Part shown: piece after piece, positions 1-7,871 of the stretch
Layout of the letters: each line of letters opens with the position of its first letter
Position numbering within the stretch: the stretch's first letter is position 1
NCBI RefSeq assembly: GCF_000023225.1
Contig: NC_013173.1
Location: 870,501-934,500, forward strand
DNA from: Desulfomicrobium baculatum DSM 4028
GTDB taxonomy: Bacteria > Desulfobacterota > Desulfovibrionia > Desulfovibrionales > Desulfomicrobiaceae
DNA length: 64,000 nucleotides
Direction of reading: 5' to 3'
Position numbers and translations under genes: made by a program
Notes under the pieces: generated by a model
What the model saw: only the letters and a program-made list of their open reading frames with translations
Told to the model about the DNA's origin: nothing
The model's database searches: none

Positions 1-41
1 TGTGCATGGCCGCCGCCGGCCAGAAGCAGTTTCTTACCCAT
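1..41 (-). CDS. 5' end of a probable FAD/NAD-dependent oxidoreductase (partial)
   Basis: Only the first 13 codons lie in the window; the gene runs off the left edge on the minus strand. The start is supported by a GGGAG ribosome binding site 7-8 bases upstream of the ATG. The visible residues read MGKKLLLAGGGHAH, a glycine-rich Rossmann start (GGGHAH) typical of pyridine nucleotide-disulfide oxidoreductases, including those fused to SelD. The family cannot be fixed from so few residues. Confidence 0.5.
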   Translation of the reverse strand, partial: MGKKLLLAGGGHA

Positions 42-172
42 GGTCTTCTCCCGTGGTGATATTTCGGAACAGGCAGGTCGCTTGCCCATGTTTAACCATA
101 ATCCCTAGGCGGATGCAATGATCTGACGGGGTTTCCCCTGCCGTTATCGGGCGCGAAGATGAGGGCCGCGCT
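42..172. other. short intergenic region
   Basis: Holds the ribosome binding site of the left-edge gene and the 3' flank of nudC. No terminator, repeat or small gene was recognised. Confidence 0.5.
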
Positions 173-1117
173 TCAATCCCGGACTGACTCGCCAGGCGAG
201 TACCAGGCGTCGAAGAGCTGGCGGGCGATGGTCTCGGTAGAGGGCAGGGCGAACTCTCCCGAGGCCAACAAGGCCGGGATTTTATGGCGGGCAAACCAGC
301 GGGCGTCCTCGAGTTCGGTTTTATCGATATGAATATCCGTGGTCGTGGCGCGGGCATGAAAGCCGAGCATGAGCGATCCGGAAAACGGCCAGGGCTGGGA
401 GGAAAAATAGCGCACATCGCAAATCTTTATGCCGGTTTCCTCCATGACCTCGCGCAGGACCGCGTCCTCGGCGCTTTCGCCTGGCTCCACATAGCCGGAG
501 AGGGCCGAATAGACCCGGGGTTTCCAGGTGCTCTGGCGGCCGAGCAGGCATTTGTCGCCATGGATGCCCGCGTGGTGCACCAGCACGATCATGGCCGGAT
601 TGACGCGCGGGAAATGCTGCGCGCCGCACTGGGGGTTTGTGCAGGTCTGCGCCAGGGAGCCGGGCCTGATCGCGGTCGGGTGGCCGCAAAGACTGCAGAA
701 ACGCGCCAGGCTGTGCCAGCCCGCGACGGCGCGGGCGTAACCGAGCAGGGCGGCCATCTGATTAGGCAGCGCCGCCGCGTGCTGACGCAGCGGCACGAAG
801 ACGCCCAGGCTGCCCAGACACTGCGTAGTGCTCGCCGGCAGTCGCTCGATGTTGATGGCGAAGTAACGGCTGCTCCCGTCTTCGCCCAGCAGCATGGCCT
901 GCAGGTGTCCCTGGTCGCATTCTCCCAGCATTTGCGCGGCGAGCAGCAGCGGTTCATTCCGGGCCGCGTCGAAAAGGATTTCGTCTCCCCTGACCACGAC
1001 ATAGAGGGCGCGGCCCGAGGTCAGGCCCCAGTCCGGCGCGTCGGGGCAGGGCAAGGGTTTGCGGTTCAGGATCAGCCCGGCAAAGGTGTTGAGGGCAGAG
1101 CGGGAGTAATTATCCAT
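173..1117 (-). CDS. nudC: NAD(+) diphosphatase (NADH pyrophosphatase), Nudix family
   Basis: 314 residues, somewhat longer than E. coli NudC (257). It hydrolyses NAD(H) to NMN(H) and AMP; bacterial NudC also removes NAD caps from RNA (family knowledge). Visible features are a zinc ribbon near residues 141-164 with two CxxC-type pairs (CSLCGH and CTNPQCG), then the Nudix domain with the signature GYVEPGESAEDAVLREV...EETG, and the NudC-specific SQPWPFxxS motif just after the Nudix box. In that motif the usual PFP is PFS here. The N-terminal roughly 130 residues form the usual variable NudC N-domain. The ribosome binding site is weak. It lies 55 bases downstream of the radical SAM gene's stop on the same strand, so co-transcription is possible. 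Confidence 0.9.
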   Translation of the reverse strand: MDNYSRSALNTFAGLILNRKPLPCPDAPDWGLTSGRALYVVVRGDEILFDAARNEPLLLAAQMLGECDQGHLQAMLLGEDGSSRYFAINIERLPASTTQCLGSLGVFVPLRQHAAALPNQMAALLGYARAVAGWHSLARFCSLCGHPTAIRPGSLAQTCTNPQCGAQHFPRVNPAMIVLVHHAGIHGDKCLLGRQSTWKPRVYSALSGYVEPGESAEDAVLREVMEETGIKICDVRYFSSQPWPFSGSLMLGFHARATTTDIHIDKTELEDARWFARHKIPALLASGEFALPSTETIARQLFDAWYSPGESVRD

Positions 1118-1171
1118 GAGGCACTCGGATGGGCGGCTTTGTGTTCGGCGCGGGTTGTGCGCGGGGCGTGT

Positions 1172-2062
1172 TCAGCGTTGTGCCCTGCTTTTGAACCTGC
1201 GGCAATAGGTGCAGTGGCGGCAGACCTCCTCCACCAACTGCCCGGCCGCGAACCCTGCGGCCATGGCGCGGGCTCTGGGCGAATCCAGGATGTCGGCCAG
1301 GGGGGCGTCATGGAGATTGCCGAGCGCGATGCTGCCGTCCGCGTCCAGGCAGCACGGGCAGACCGTGCCGTCGGCCAGGATGGCGCAGTGCGTGGACAGG
1401 GCGTGGCAGAAACCGTGTTCACGCTTCTGCGTGGTCAGGTCGCCCGGCCAGTCAAAGATCGTATCCAGGTGCAGATAGGCGCGGCCCGCGAGCCTGGCGC
1501 TCTTGCGTCCCGGCGGGAGGTGCGGAGTTTCGCAGCCAAGGCTTGCCGCGATGCGTGCCAGTACCGCCGAGTTGAAATCGCTGCGCGCGGGAGCGTGAAG
1601 GTTGTTCAGGGTCCAGAGACGAAAATTGATGTAGAGTTCGGGCCGCAGGCTGAGCGCCTGTCTGCTGAACTCCAGGATCGCCTCCAGGGTGTCGTGATCG
1701 AGGCCATCGACCCGGCGCAGGGACTGCATGGAGAAGTTGATCTGCCGCAGAGCCCGGTTTTGCAGCAGGCCCGATTTTTCGGGCAGCAGGGTGGCGTTGG
1801 TGGTCAGGTTGACCTGTATCCCGGCGTTCGCGCACAGGTCCATGATTGTCCCGAAATGCGGATGCAGGAGCGGTTCGCCGAGAACGTGCAGGCAGACCTG
1901 CCCTGTCAGCGGGGCGATCTGCCGCAGGACCTGCTCGAAAAAGGCCGGATCCATGCTCGCGGGGCGCCGCGTGGTTCCGGCGCAGAAATCGCAGCGCAGG
2001 TTGCAGATGTTTGTGATCTCCACATAGACCCGCTGGAAACGCAAGGCAGGATCGTTGGTCAT
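1172..2062 (-). CDS. radical SAM protein with SPASM-type C-terminal cysteines
   Basis: 296 residues. The start at 2062 is preferred because AAGGA lies six bases upstream; an upstream GTG at 2080 is less supported. Near the N-terminus the CNLRCDFC motif (CxxxCxxC) binds the radical SAM 4Fe-4S cluster. The C-terminal third has a SPASM/Twitch-like cysteine set (CHALSTHC, GTVCPCCLDADG, CRHCTYC) that would bind auxiliary clusters. The DADGSIALGNLHD stretch is typical of SPASM proteins. Such proteins modify peptides or act as enzyme-maturing factors, but no precursor peptide was seen beside this gene, so the substrate is unknown. Confidence 0.85.
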   Translation of the reverse strand: MTNDPALRFQRVYVEITNICNLRCDFCAGTTRRPASMDPAFFEQVLRQIAPLTGQVCLHVLGEPLLHPHFGTIMDLCANAGIQVNLTTNATLLPEKSGLLQNRALRQINFSMQSLRRVDGLDHDTLEAILEFSRQALSLRPELYINFRLWTLNNLHAPARSDFNSAVLARIAASLGCETPHLPPGRKSARLAGRAYLHLDTIFDWPGDLTTQKREHGFCHALSTHCAILADGTVCPCCLDADGSIALGNLHDAPLADILDSPRARAMAAGFAAGQLVEEVCRHCTYCRRFKSRAQR

Positions 2063-2125
2063 ATGGTCCTTCGGCTCCACCCGGATGACGGGGATTTGCG
2101 GCTGTACGCGCCACTCCTTCGGGAC

Positions 2126-2152
2126 AAAAAAGCCCCCGTCGCGAAACGGGGG
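2126..2152 (-). terminator. intrinsic terminator downstream of the ACT gene
   Basis: On the minus strand GCCCCCGT and ACGGGGGC form an eight-base stem followed by six Ts. It sits between the ACT gene and the radical SAM gene and should end the paaK-ACT transcript. Confidence 0.8.
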
Positions 2153-2203
2153 CCAGGAGTGACGGCATGAACCCGCCCAGCTTTGGGCGCGGCGCGGTTG
2201 TCT

Positions 2204-2635
2204 TTACAGGGTGTAGAGTTCGTCTCCCGAAAGGATGCGCACGCTGTTCTTCTGCAGCACTTCGATGGCCTGGTCCGTGCGGTCGAAGCGGAAGATGAGG
2301 ATGGCGTTGCGTCCGCTTTGGGTCACGAAGGCGTACATGTACTCCACGTTTACGCCGCCGGCGTTGAGCATCTCCAGGATGGTGTGCAGCCCGCCGGGAC
2401 GGTCGCCCACCTCGGCGGCCACGACGTTGGTGCGGCCTACGGTGAACCCCTTGGCTTTGAGAACTTCCTTGGCCTTTTCGTTGTCGGTCACGATGAGGCG
2501 TAGGATGCCGAAATCGGAGGTGTCGGCCAGGGACAGGGCGCGGATATTGATCTGGTTTTCGGCCAGGGTCTTGGTCACTTCGGCCAGGCGGCCGGCTCTG
2601 TTTTCCAGAAAAACGGAAATCTGTTCAACTTTCAT
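2204..2635 (-). CDS. tandem ACT domain amino acid-binding protein
   Basis: 143 residues made of two ACT domains (roughly 1-66 and 70-140). The first opens with [20 protein letters not shown], the usual ACT ligand-binding strand and loop. A GGGAGG ribosome binding site precedes the ATG by four bases. It is the second gene of a two-gene unit, 51 bases after paaK. This pairing of PaaK-type ligase with a stand-alone ACT protein is common in anaerobes that ferment or oxidise aromatic amino acids through indolepyruvate oxidoreductase (family knowledge). A regulatory role, sensing an amino acid for the ligase or its pathway, is inference. Confidence 0.85.
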   Translation of the reverse strand: MKVEQISVFLENRAGRLAEVTKTLAENQINIRALSLADTSDFGILRLIVTDNEKAKEVLKAKGFTVGRTNVVAAEVGDRPGGLHTILEMLNAGGVNVEYMYAFVTQSGRNAILIFRFDRTDQAIEVLQKNSVRILSGDELYTL

Positions 2636-2686
2636 GATTCCTCCCGGTCTGGGGTGGGGGCGCGGGATTGGCGCCAGCCCTCTTGT

Positions 2687-3988
2687 TTACGAGTTGCGCA
2701 GGTCGATGATGCGCTTGGCCTTCCCCTCGGAGCGTTCAATGCTCTGCGGTTCGGACAGGGTCACCTTGGCGGTGACGCCCAGGAATTCCTTGATATTTTT
2801 TTGTATCTTGGCTTCGATACGCTGTAAATGCCTGATCTCGTCCGAGAAGAGTTTTTCGTCCACTTCCACCTTAACCTCAAGCATATCGAGGCTGCCCTGG
2901 CGGGTCAGGATGAGCTGGTAATGCGGGGCCACGCCCTGGGTTTCAAGCAGGATGGTCTCGATCTGCTGCGGGAACACGTTCACGCCGCGAATGATGAGCA
3001 TGTCGTCGCTGCGGCCCTGGATGCGGGAGATGCGCCGGTGCGTGCGGCCGCAGCGGCAGGGGATGGCCTCGATGCGCGTGATGTCGCGGGTGCGGTAACG
3101 GATGAGCGGTTGGGCTTCCTTGGTGATGGTGGTGATGACCAGTTCGCCGGATTCGCCCAGGGGGAGCTGCTCGCCCGTTTCAGGGTCGATGATCTCGATG
3201 AGGAAATGGTCTTCCCAGATGTGCAGCCCGTCCTGGGCGTCGCAGCACTCCATGCCCACGCCCGGACCCATGATCTCGGACAGGCCGTAGATGTCGAGGG
3301 CTTTGATCTGGAGCTTCGATTCGATCTCCGAGCGCATCTTTTCGCTCCAGGGTTCGGCCCCGAAGATGCCCGTGTGCAGCTTCAGGTCTTCGATGCTCAT
3401 GCCCGCCGCGAGGATGGATTCGTACAGAAAGAGGGCGTAGGACGGGGTGCTGCACAGGATGGTCGAGCCGAAGTCGCGCATGAGCATGACCTGGCGCCGA
3501 GTGCCGCCGCCGGAGATGGGCAGGATGGTCGCGCCCAGGCGCTCCACGCCGTAATGCATGCCGAGGCCCCCGGTGAAGAGGCCGTAGCCGTAGGCATTGT
3601 GCACGATGTCGCGGCGGCTGGCTCCCGCGCACATGAGCGAACGGGCCATCAGCTCGGCCCAGGTATTCACGTCGCGCTGGGTGTAACCGACCACGGTGGC
3701 CTTGCCCGTGGTGCCGGAGGAGGCGTGCACGCGCACGACGTTGTCGCGGGGCACGGCGAAGAGGCCGAAGGGGTAGTTGTTGCGCAGGTCCTGTTTCTCG
3801 GTGAAGGGCAGGTACTTGAGGTCGTCCAGGGAGCGGATCTGCTCCGGCCGGATGTCCATCTCGTTGAACCTGTTCTGGTAGAACGGTACGTTGTAATAGA
3901 CTTTTTCAACCATGGCCTTGAGCCGCGTGAGCTGCAGGGCCTCCAGTTCTTCCCGGGGCATGGTTTCGTTGGAAACGTCGTAAAGCAT
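2687..3988 (-). CDS. paaK: phenylacetate-CoA ligase
   Basis: 433 residues, the normal length for PaaK. It activates phenylacetate (or another arylacetate) with ATP to the CoA thioester via an acyl-adenylate. Motifs seen: the AMP-binding loop [14 protein letters not shown], the adenylate motif [12 protein letters not shown], and the C-terminal subdomain with [16 protein letters not shown]. The start at 3988 is chosen for a strong CTGGAGGT ribosome binding site; the reading frame stays open further upstream but only through a terminator-like hairpin. Followed by the ACT gene. In Desulfovibrionales this enzyme commonly accompanies indolepyruvate:ferredoxin oxidoreductase, which is not in the window. 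See the separate entry for the attenuator-like hairpin in its leader. Confidence 0.92.
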   Translation of the reverse strand: MLYDVSNETMPREELEALQLTRLKAMVEKVYYNVPFYQNRFNEMDIRPEQIRSLDDLKYLPFTEKQDLRNNYPFGLFAVPRDNVVRVHASSGTTGKATVVGYTQRDVNTWAELMARSLMCAGASRRDIVHNAYGYGLFTGGLGMHYGVERLGATILPISGGGTRRQVMLMRDFGSTILCSTPSYALFLYESILAAGMSIEDLKLHTGIFGAEPWSEKMRSEIESKLQIKALDIYGLSEIMGPGVGMECCDAQDGLHIWEDHFLIEIIDPETGEQLPLGESGELVITTITKEAQPLIRYRTRDITRIEAIPCRCGRTHRRISRIQGRSDDMLIIRGVNVFPQQIETILLETQGVAPHYQLILTRQGSLDMLEVKVEVDEKLFSDEIRHLQRIEAKIQKNIKEFLGVTAKVTLSEPQSIERSEGKAKRIIDLRNS

Positions 3989-4004
3989 GGTTCGACCTCC
4001 AGGT

Positions 4005-4045
4005 AAAAAAATAAAAAAAGCCGCGAACAAGGGGCTGTTCACGGC
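4005..4045 (-). terminator. attenuator-like terminator in the paaK leader
   Basis: On the minus strand GCCGTGAACA pairs with TGTTCGCGGC (one C-A mismatch), followed by seven Ts, an A and more Ts, ending just before the paaK ribosome binding site. No minus-strand gene lies upstream for it to terminate, since the neighbouring rsfS is on the plus strand. It is therefore probably a leader attenuator of paaK. What would control it is unknown. Confidence 0.6.
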
Positions 4046-4261
4046 AGTTGAATCATTCGCGCGGTTGGCGCTACACCGTGGCCCCTTCTAAGGGGCTTCT
4101 AAATATCGGGAAAAGGGCTGAATCGATAATATACTGCATTGCAGATCTATGCCTTGACCCGTCGCATTCGTCAAGGTTTGCCTCATTGCCCTGCATGGAG
4201 AATTGACGTAGAAAATATGAGTTTGAGCGATAAAATAGCATATGGAGTGTAAGCGAACCTT
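4046..4261. promoter_or_regulatory. divergent paaK/rsfS control region
   Basis: AT-richer region between divergent genes. It contains a seven-base inverted repeat CCTTGAC...GTCAAGG (4152-4158 and 4170-4176, 11-base spacer) and the short palindrome CTGCATTGCAG. Either could be an operator. A TTGACG at 4203-4208 could be a -35 element for rsfS, but no well-spaced -10 was found. Confidence 0.4.
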
Positions 4262-4624
4262 ATGGAAGAAAAGATTGAACAGATAGTGACCTGGCTTTCG
4301 GACAAGAAGGGAACCAACATCAAGGCCCTTGACGTGCGGGGGTTTTCTCCGCTGACCGAGACCATGATATTTGTCACGGCCAGATCGGCCAAGCATGCCC
4401 AGTCCCTGGCGGACGAGGTCATGCAGAAGCTGGCGGAAAAGAAATGGGAGTTTTTCGGCGTCGAGGGCATGCAGGCCGGCCAGTGGGTGCTGGTCGATTG
4501 CAACGACGTCATCGTGCATGTTTTCCAGGACGAGATGCGTTCCATGTATAATGTCGAGGGGCTCTACTCCAAGGCAGAGGCCATGGAATTGCCGGCAAGC
4601 GTCACGGCCGGGGAAGGAAAATGA
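4262..4624 (+). CDS. rsfS: ribosome silencing factor RsfS
   Basis: 120 residues, the standard length of the RsfS/Iojap family. It binds ribosomal protein L14 and blocks joining of the 30S and 50S subunits when nutrients are short (family knowledge). The family landmarks are seen: DVRGFSPLTETMIFVTARSAKHAQSLAD and W-LVDCNDVIVHVF. Its stop overlaps the gpmI start by four bases (ATGA), so the two are translationally coupled. Confidence 0.92.
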   Translation: MEEKIEQIVTWLSDKKGTNIKALDVRGFSPLTETMIFVTARSAKHAQSLADEVMQKLAEKKWEFFGVEGMQAGQWVLVDCNDVIVHVFQDEMRSMYNVEGLYSKAEAMELPASVTAGEGK

Positions 4625-6153
4625 AAAAGCCCTGCGTGCTGCTCATCCTCGACGGCTGGGGCAAAGCCGCTCCAGGCCCGGGCAACGCGGTCAGCCTGGC
4701 CCATACCCCGCGCATGGACGCCCTGCTCTTTGGTCGCCCCAAAGGGGAACTCAAGTGCATGGGCCGGGACGTGGGTCTGCCTGACGGCCAGATGGGCAAC
4801 TCCGAGGTCGGCCACCTGAACCTCGGAGCCGGGCGCATCGTCTACCAGGACATCATGCGTATCAATCTGGCCATCGAGGACGGTTCCCTGGCCGTCAATC
4901 CGGTGCTGGCCGATCTTGCAGCCAAGACCAAAAAAGCCTCCGGCCGGGTGCATCTCATGGGCCTGGTCTCCGACGGCGGGGTACACAGCATGCAGAGCCA
5001 TCTCGTGGCTCTGATTCAGGCCTTGAGTAATCAGGGCGTTGCGGACATCTGCGTGCACGCCTTTCTGGATGGCCGGGACACCCCGCCGCGCAGCGGACTG
5101 GGCTACATCGAGGAACTGGAGGTCGATCTGGCCCGCATGGGTGCGGGACGCATCGCCACGGTCTCGGGGCGCTACTACGCCATGGACCGCGATCAGCGTT
5201 GGGAGCGGGTCGAACTGGCCTATGCGGCCCTGACCGAAGGGCGGGGCCTGCCGGCGGCGAGCGCCGCCGAGGCTGTGAGAGACGCCTACGCGAGCGGCGA
5301 GAACGACGAGTTTGTCAAACCGCGCGTGGTGATCGCTGACGGTCAGCCTTTGGGCCTGATCCGGGACGGCGACGCCGTGCTCTTTTTCAATTTCCGGGCG
5401 GACCGGGCGCGCGAACTGACCAGAGCGCTGACCGAGGACGAGTTCACCGGTTTTAGCCGGCCGCGAAAACCCATCGTGTCGGCCTTCGCGACCATGACCC
5501 GCTACGACAAGAATCTTGACCTGCCCGCACTTTTTCCGCCCGTCAGCCTAGACCGCATCCTGGGCCAGCTTGTTTCAGAGCGGGGCATGCGCCAGTTGCG
5601 CACGGCGGAAACGGAAAAATACGCCCATGTGACCTATTTTTTCAACGGCGGCCAGGAAACGCCTTTTCCCGGCGAAGACCGCGAGCTGCTGCCCTCGCCC
5701 AAGGATGTGCCCACCTACGACTTCAAGCCGGAGATGAGCGTGTACAAGGTCACGGACACTCTCGTCGGCGCTCTGGAATCGGGAGAATATGATCTGGTGG
5801 TGTGTAATTTCGCCAACCTGGACATGGTCGGCCATACCGGAGTCATCCCGGCGGCGGTCAAGGCCTGCGAAGCCGTGGACCAGTGCCTGGGGCGGGTCAT
5901 GGACTGCGTGGCACGGCTGGGCGGCACGCTCCTGGTCACGGCGGACCACGGTAACGCCGAAGACATGCTGGACGAGCAGGGCAACGTGAAGACCTCCCAC
6001 AGTTTGAATCCTGTGCCTTTCGTCTACGTCGGACCGGGAAACTTCAGGGTGCGCGACGGTCGCCTGGCCGACGTGGCGCCGACCATCCTGGGTATTCTGG
6101 GGATTGAGAAGCCTGCGGAGATGACCGGGGAGAGCCTGTTGCTGCCGCTCTGA
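4621..6153 (+). CDS. gpmI: 2,3-bisphosphoglycerate-independent phosphoglycerate mutase
   Basis: 510 residues, full length for the alkaline-phosphatase superfamily iPGM. It interconverts 3- and 2-phosphoglycerate in glycolysis and gluconeogenesis using two manganese ions. Seen: the first metal ligand in LLILDGWGKA, the phosphorylated serine in GQMGNSEVGHLNLGAGR, substrate-binding DGRDTPPRSG, and the C-terminal metal motifs NLDMVGHTG and VTADHGNAEDM. Coupled to rsfS through an ATGA overlap and followed by a good intrinsic terminator, so rsfS-gpmI is a two-gene operon. Confidence 0.95.
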   Translation: MKKPCVLLILDGWGKAAPGPGNAVSLAHTPRMDALLFGRPKGELKCMGRDVGLPDGQMGNSEVGHLNLGAGRIVYQDIMRINLAIEDGSLAVNPVLADLAAKTKKASGRVHLMGLVSDGGVHSMQSHLVALIQALSNQGVADICVHAFLDGRDTPPRSGLGYIEELEVDLARMGAGRIATVSGRYYAMDRDQRWERVELAYAALTEGRGLPAASAAEAVRDAYASGENDEFVKPRVVIADGQPLGLIRDGDAVLFFNFRADRARELTRALTEDEFTGFSRPRKPIVSAFATMTRYDKNLDLPALFPPVSLDRILGQLVSERGMRQLRTAETEKYAHVTYFFNGGQETPFPGEDRELLPSPKDVPTYDFKPEMSVYKVTDTLVGALESGEYDLVVCNFANLDMVGHTGVIPAAVKACEAVDQCLGRVMDCVARLGGTLLVTADHGNAEDMLDEQGNVKTSHSLNPVPFVYVGPGNFRVRDGRLADVAPTILGILGIEKPAEMTGESLLLPL

Positions 6154-6196
6154 TCTGGAATTGCGTGTAAGAACAAGCCCTGCAAAACGGGAAGCG

Positions 6197-6224
6197 AACC
6201 GCCGGGAAACCGGCGGTTTTTTTT
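6197..6224 (+). terminator. intrinsic terminator after gpmI
   Basis: AACCGCCGG and CCGGCGGTT form a nine-base stem with a four-base loop, running into a T-tract of eight. Confidence 0.85.
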
Positions 6225-6256
6225 GGGGAAAAGGCGCGGTTTTTGTTTGTTTGGAG

Positions 6257-6433
6257 TGGAGGGGCGGGTCGGTCCGGGCAGGCCGCTTCGAAACTCCCTC
6301 GCGGGCCTCGTAGGGCTGAATCGTTGCGTGCAGGACGTGAATGGGGTGCAATGCGAGCGGCAACGATTCCGCCAACGATGCCTGGCTCGGTCAAACAGTC
6401 GAATCGGCCTGCCCGGACCGACCCGCCCCTCCA
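6257..6433. repeat. nested inverted-repeat element
   Basis: Perfect 29-base inverted repeats lie at 6257-6285 and 6405-6433. Each includes the core GGGCGGGTCGGTCCGGGCAG or its complement. Inside them is a second perfect inverted repeat of ten bases, GAATCGTTGC (6318-6327) with GCAACGATTC (6360-6369). The whole 177-base element has no convincing reading frame. It resembles a MITE-like or long-hairpin intergenic element; no target-site duplication could be identified with confidence. Confidence 0.7.
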
Positions 6434-6479
6434 TGGCACTTTGGTGGAGCTTAAAGATCCGCCAAAAGCCACTCAAACT

Positions 6480-6600
6480 CCCCTCCTGCCAAGGAGGGGT
6501 GCCCGAAGGGCGGGGTGGTTGCTTCTTCAGAAGGTAGGGGTTCTGCGAAATATCAATGAAGAAATGGTATTGGAGTTGGGTCATCCCCGCGAAGGCGGGG
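6480..6600. repeat. short palindromic intergenic repeats
   Basis: CCCCTCCT/AGGAGGGG (6480-6487 and 6492-6499) is followed directly by the mini-hairpin GCCC-GAA-GGGC (6501-6511). Further on, CCCCGC/GCGGGG (6585-6600) lies within GTCATCCCCGCGAAGGCGGG, a sequence type seen as a dispersed intergenic repeat in many proteobacterial genomes. These lie between the inverted-repeat element and the cupin gene's 3' end. Confidence 0.6.
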
Positions 6601-6631
6601 AGCTTTCTCATTTTTTTTCAGTAGCTTTCTC

Positions 6632-7000
6632 TCACTCTTCCAGGGCGATGTAGTTTTTCGGGTCAAAGCGCGGGGTGCAGACGGCCAGGAAGATGAGGTC
6701 GAAGGCGCCGGTGCAGGTGATGCGCTGTCTGCACCCGGCAGGAATGACGACCACGTCGCCGGGGGCAACGTCTTGCGGCGGCAGGTCGCCGATTTCCACC
6801 AACCCCGTACCTTCAAGGATCACGTAGCGCTCCAGCGTATCGCGCAGGGCGTGCCAGGCCGTGGTGCGCCCCGGTTCGACCCGGGCGCGGGCCAGGGACG
6901 CGGCCGGGTCATGGTCGCCGTTGGAGAGTTCGGTGATGAAACACCCTTCCCGGAAGTAGTATTCGCTCTGTGGAGCGTGCTTCAGAATGCATGGCTGCAT
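6632..7000 (-). CDS. cupin domain protein
   Basis: 122 residues forming a single small cupin barrel. The two cupin motifs can be followed around RVEPGRTTAWHALRDTLERYVILEGTG and PGDVVVIPAGCRQRIT; the H-x-x-x-E-type metal ligands are only partly matched. GAGGTGAG stands six bases before the ATG. It starts three bases after the stop of the upstream CHAP-like lipoprotein gene, so the two are one transcript. The substrate cannot be told from the sequence. Confidence 0.8.
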   Translation of the reverse strand: MQPCILKHAPQSEYYFREGCFITELSNGDHDPAASLARARVEPGRTTAWHALRDTLERYVILEGTGLVEIGDLPPQDVAPGDVVVIPAGCRQRITCTGAFDLIFLAVCTPRFDPKNYIALEE

Positions 7001-7003
7001 GGC

Positions 7004-7723
7004 TCACCTCAATATGAAGCCGCTGATTTTGAGGTCTTTGGCCCAGGTTTTCCATGGCCCGCTCAGGAAGCTGGCGGTCATGGTCTTGGGGTTGAACAAA
7101 ACTTTCGCGTCAAGGTCCAGGTGGCATTTGCGGTCAAAGTTGGTGTGACTGAAGCGCAGGGTCCAGGTGCCGTCGGCGTTGGGGCAGGCTTCTTCCACGT
7201 AGCCAAGGTGGCCGGTGGGCATCTTGCGGCGCGTGTTGACGCCAATGACCATGATGGATCCGGCCTTGGGGATGGACGTGGTGGCTTTGCTCTTGCGCGC
7301 GCACTCGAACCATTCCACGGGGCCGGTGTCGCCCAGGCGGCAGGTCATGATGCCGCTGCGGCAGCGGGCGTAGGGCACGCATTGCGGCTGGCAGCGGCCG
7401 GTCACGGTCTTGCCCTTTGAATTTTTGGCCGTCTTGCCGGGCTGGAGCTTGAAGCAATCCGCACGGTCCTGGTCGGAACTCACTGTCTCGCATTCACGAC
7501 AAGGGGGCGCTTCGGCGGACTCAGGCTTGGGCTGGGGTTTGGCCTGCGGCGTCACGGACGGTTTGGGGATTTTCGCAGCCGGCGGAGCTTGGGGGATATT
7601 CTTCACGCTGTCGCCGTGCATCCGGGCGGGTTGCGAAGGCTGGGGGACGGTCTTTGCGCAGCCAAAGAGCATCGACAGGAAAAAGACGAGGAAAAGCGGA
7701 ACCGCTTTGGCGGAAAAAGGCAT
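7004..7723 (-). CDS. lipoprotein with a CHAP-like C-terminal domain
   Basis: 239 residues. The signal peptide ends in the lipobox MLFGC (cysteine near residue 22), so the protein should be lipid-anchored outside the inner membrane. A proline/alanine/lysine-rich spacer follows to about residue 75. The C-terminal half has four or more cysteines (CRECETVS, CQPQCVPYARCRSG) and a segment SIPKAGSIMVIG...PTGHLGYVEE. This resembles the cysteine/histidine amidase (CHAP) layout: C-x-x-Y-A, then G-x-I-x-V, then GHxxYVE. A peptidoglycan amidase role is inference; distant similarity only. An AGGAG ribosome binding site supports the start. Operon with the cupin gene downstream. Confidence 0.65.
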   Translation of the reverse strand: MPFSAKAVPLFLVFFLSMLFGCAKTVPQPSQPARMHGDSVKNIPQAPPAAKIPKPSVTPQAKPQPKPESAEAPPCRECETVSSDQDRADCFKLQPGKTAKNSKGKTVTGRCQPQCVPYARCRSGIMTCRLGDTGPVEWFECARKSKATTSIPKAGSIMVIGVNTRRKMPTGHLGYVEEACPNADGTWTLRFSHTNFDRKCHLDLDAKVLFNPKTMTASFLSGPWKTWAKDLKISGFILR

Positions 7724-7822
7724 CGGAAACTCCTGAGGCGGGGGTGTGATTGTCGGGCCTGATTATGCGCAAGGCAGAACCGCGTCAATCGGGTTCCGGT
7801 CAGGTTCCGGGAGGATTTTGGA

Positions 7823-7850
7823 CAAAAAAAAGCCCGTCGGTGACGGGCTT
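7823..7850 (-). terminator. intrinsic terminator after the RRM gene
   Basis: On the minus strand AAGCCCGTC and GACGGGCTT form a nine-base stem with a three-base loop, followed by a T-run of seven or eight. Confidence 0.85.
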
Positions 7851-7871
7851 CCTCATGATCGAACAGTCCGC

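Noticed and set aside
284-2170. A 628-codon open frame on the plus strand
   Set aside because: It lies antisense to nudC and the radical SAM gene, which both have clear family motifs. High GC content leaves the opposite strand open, and its protein is low-complexity and unlike any family.
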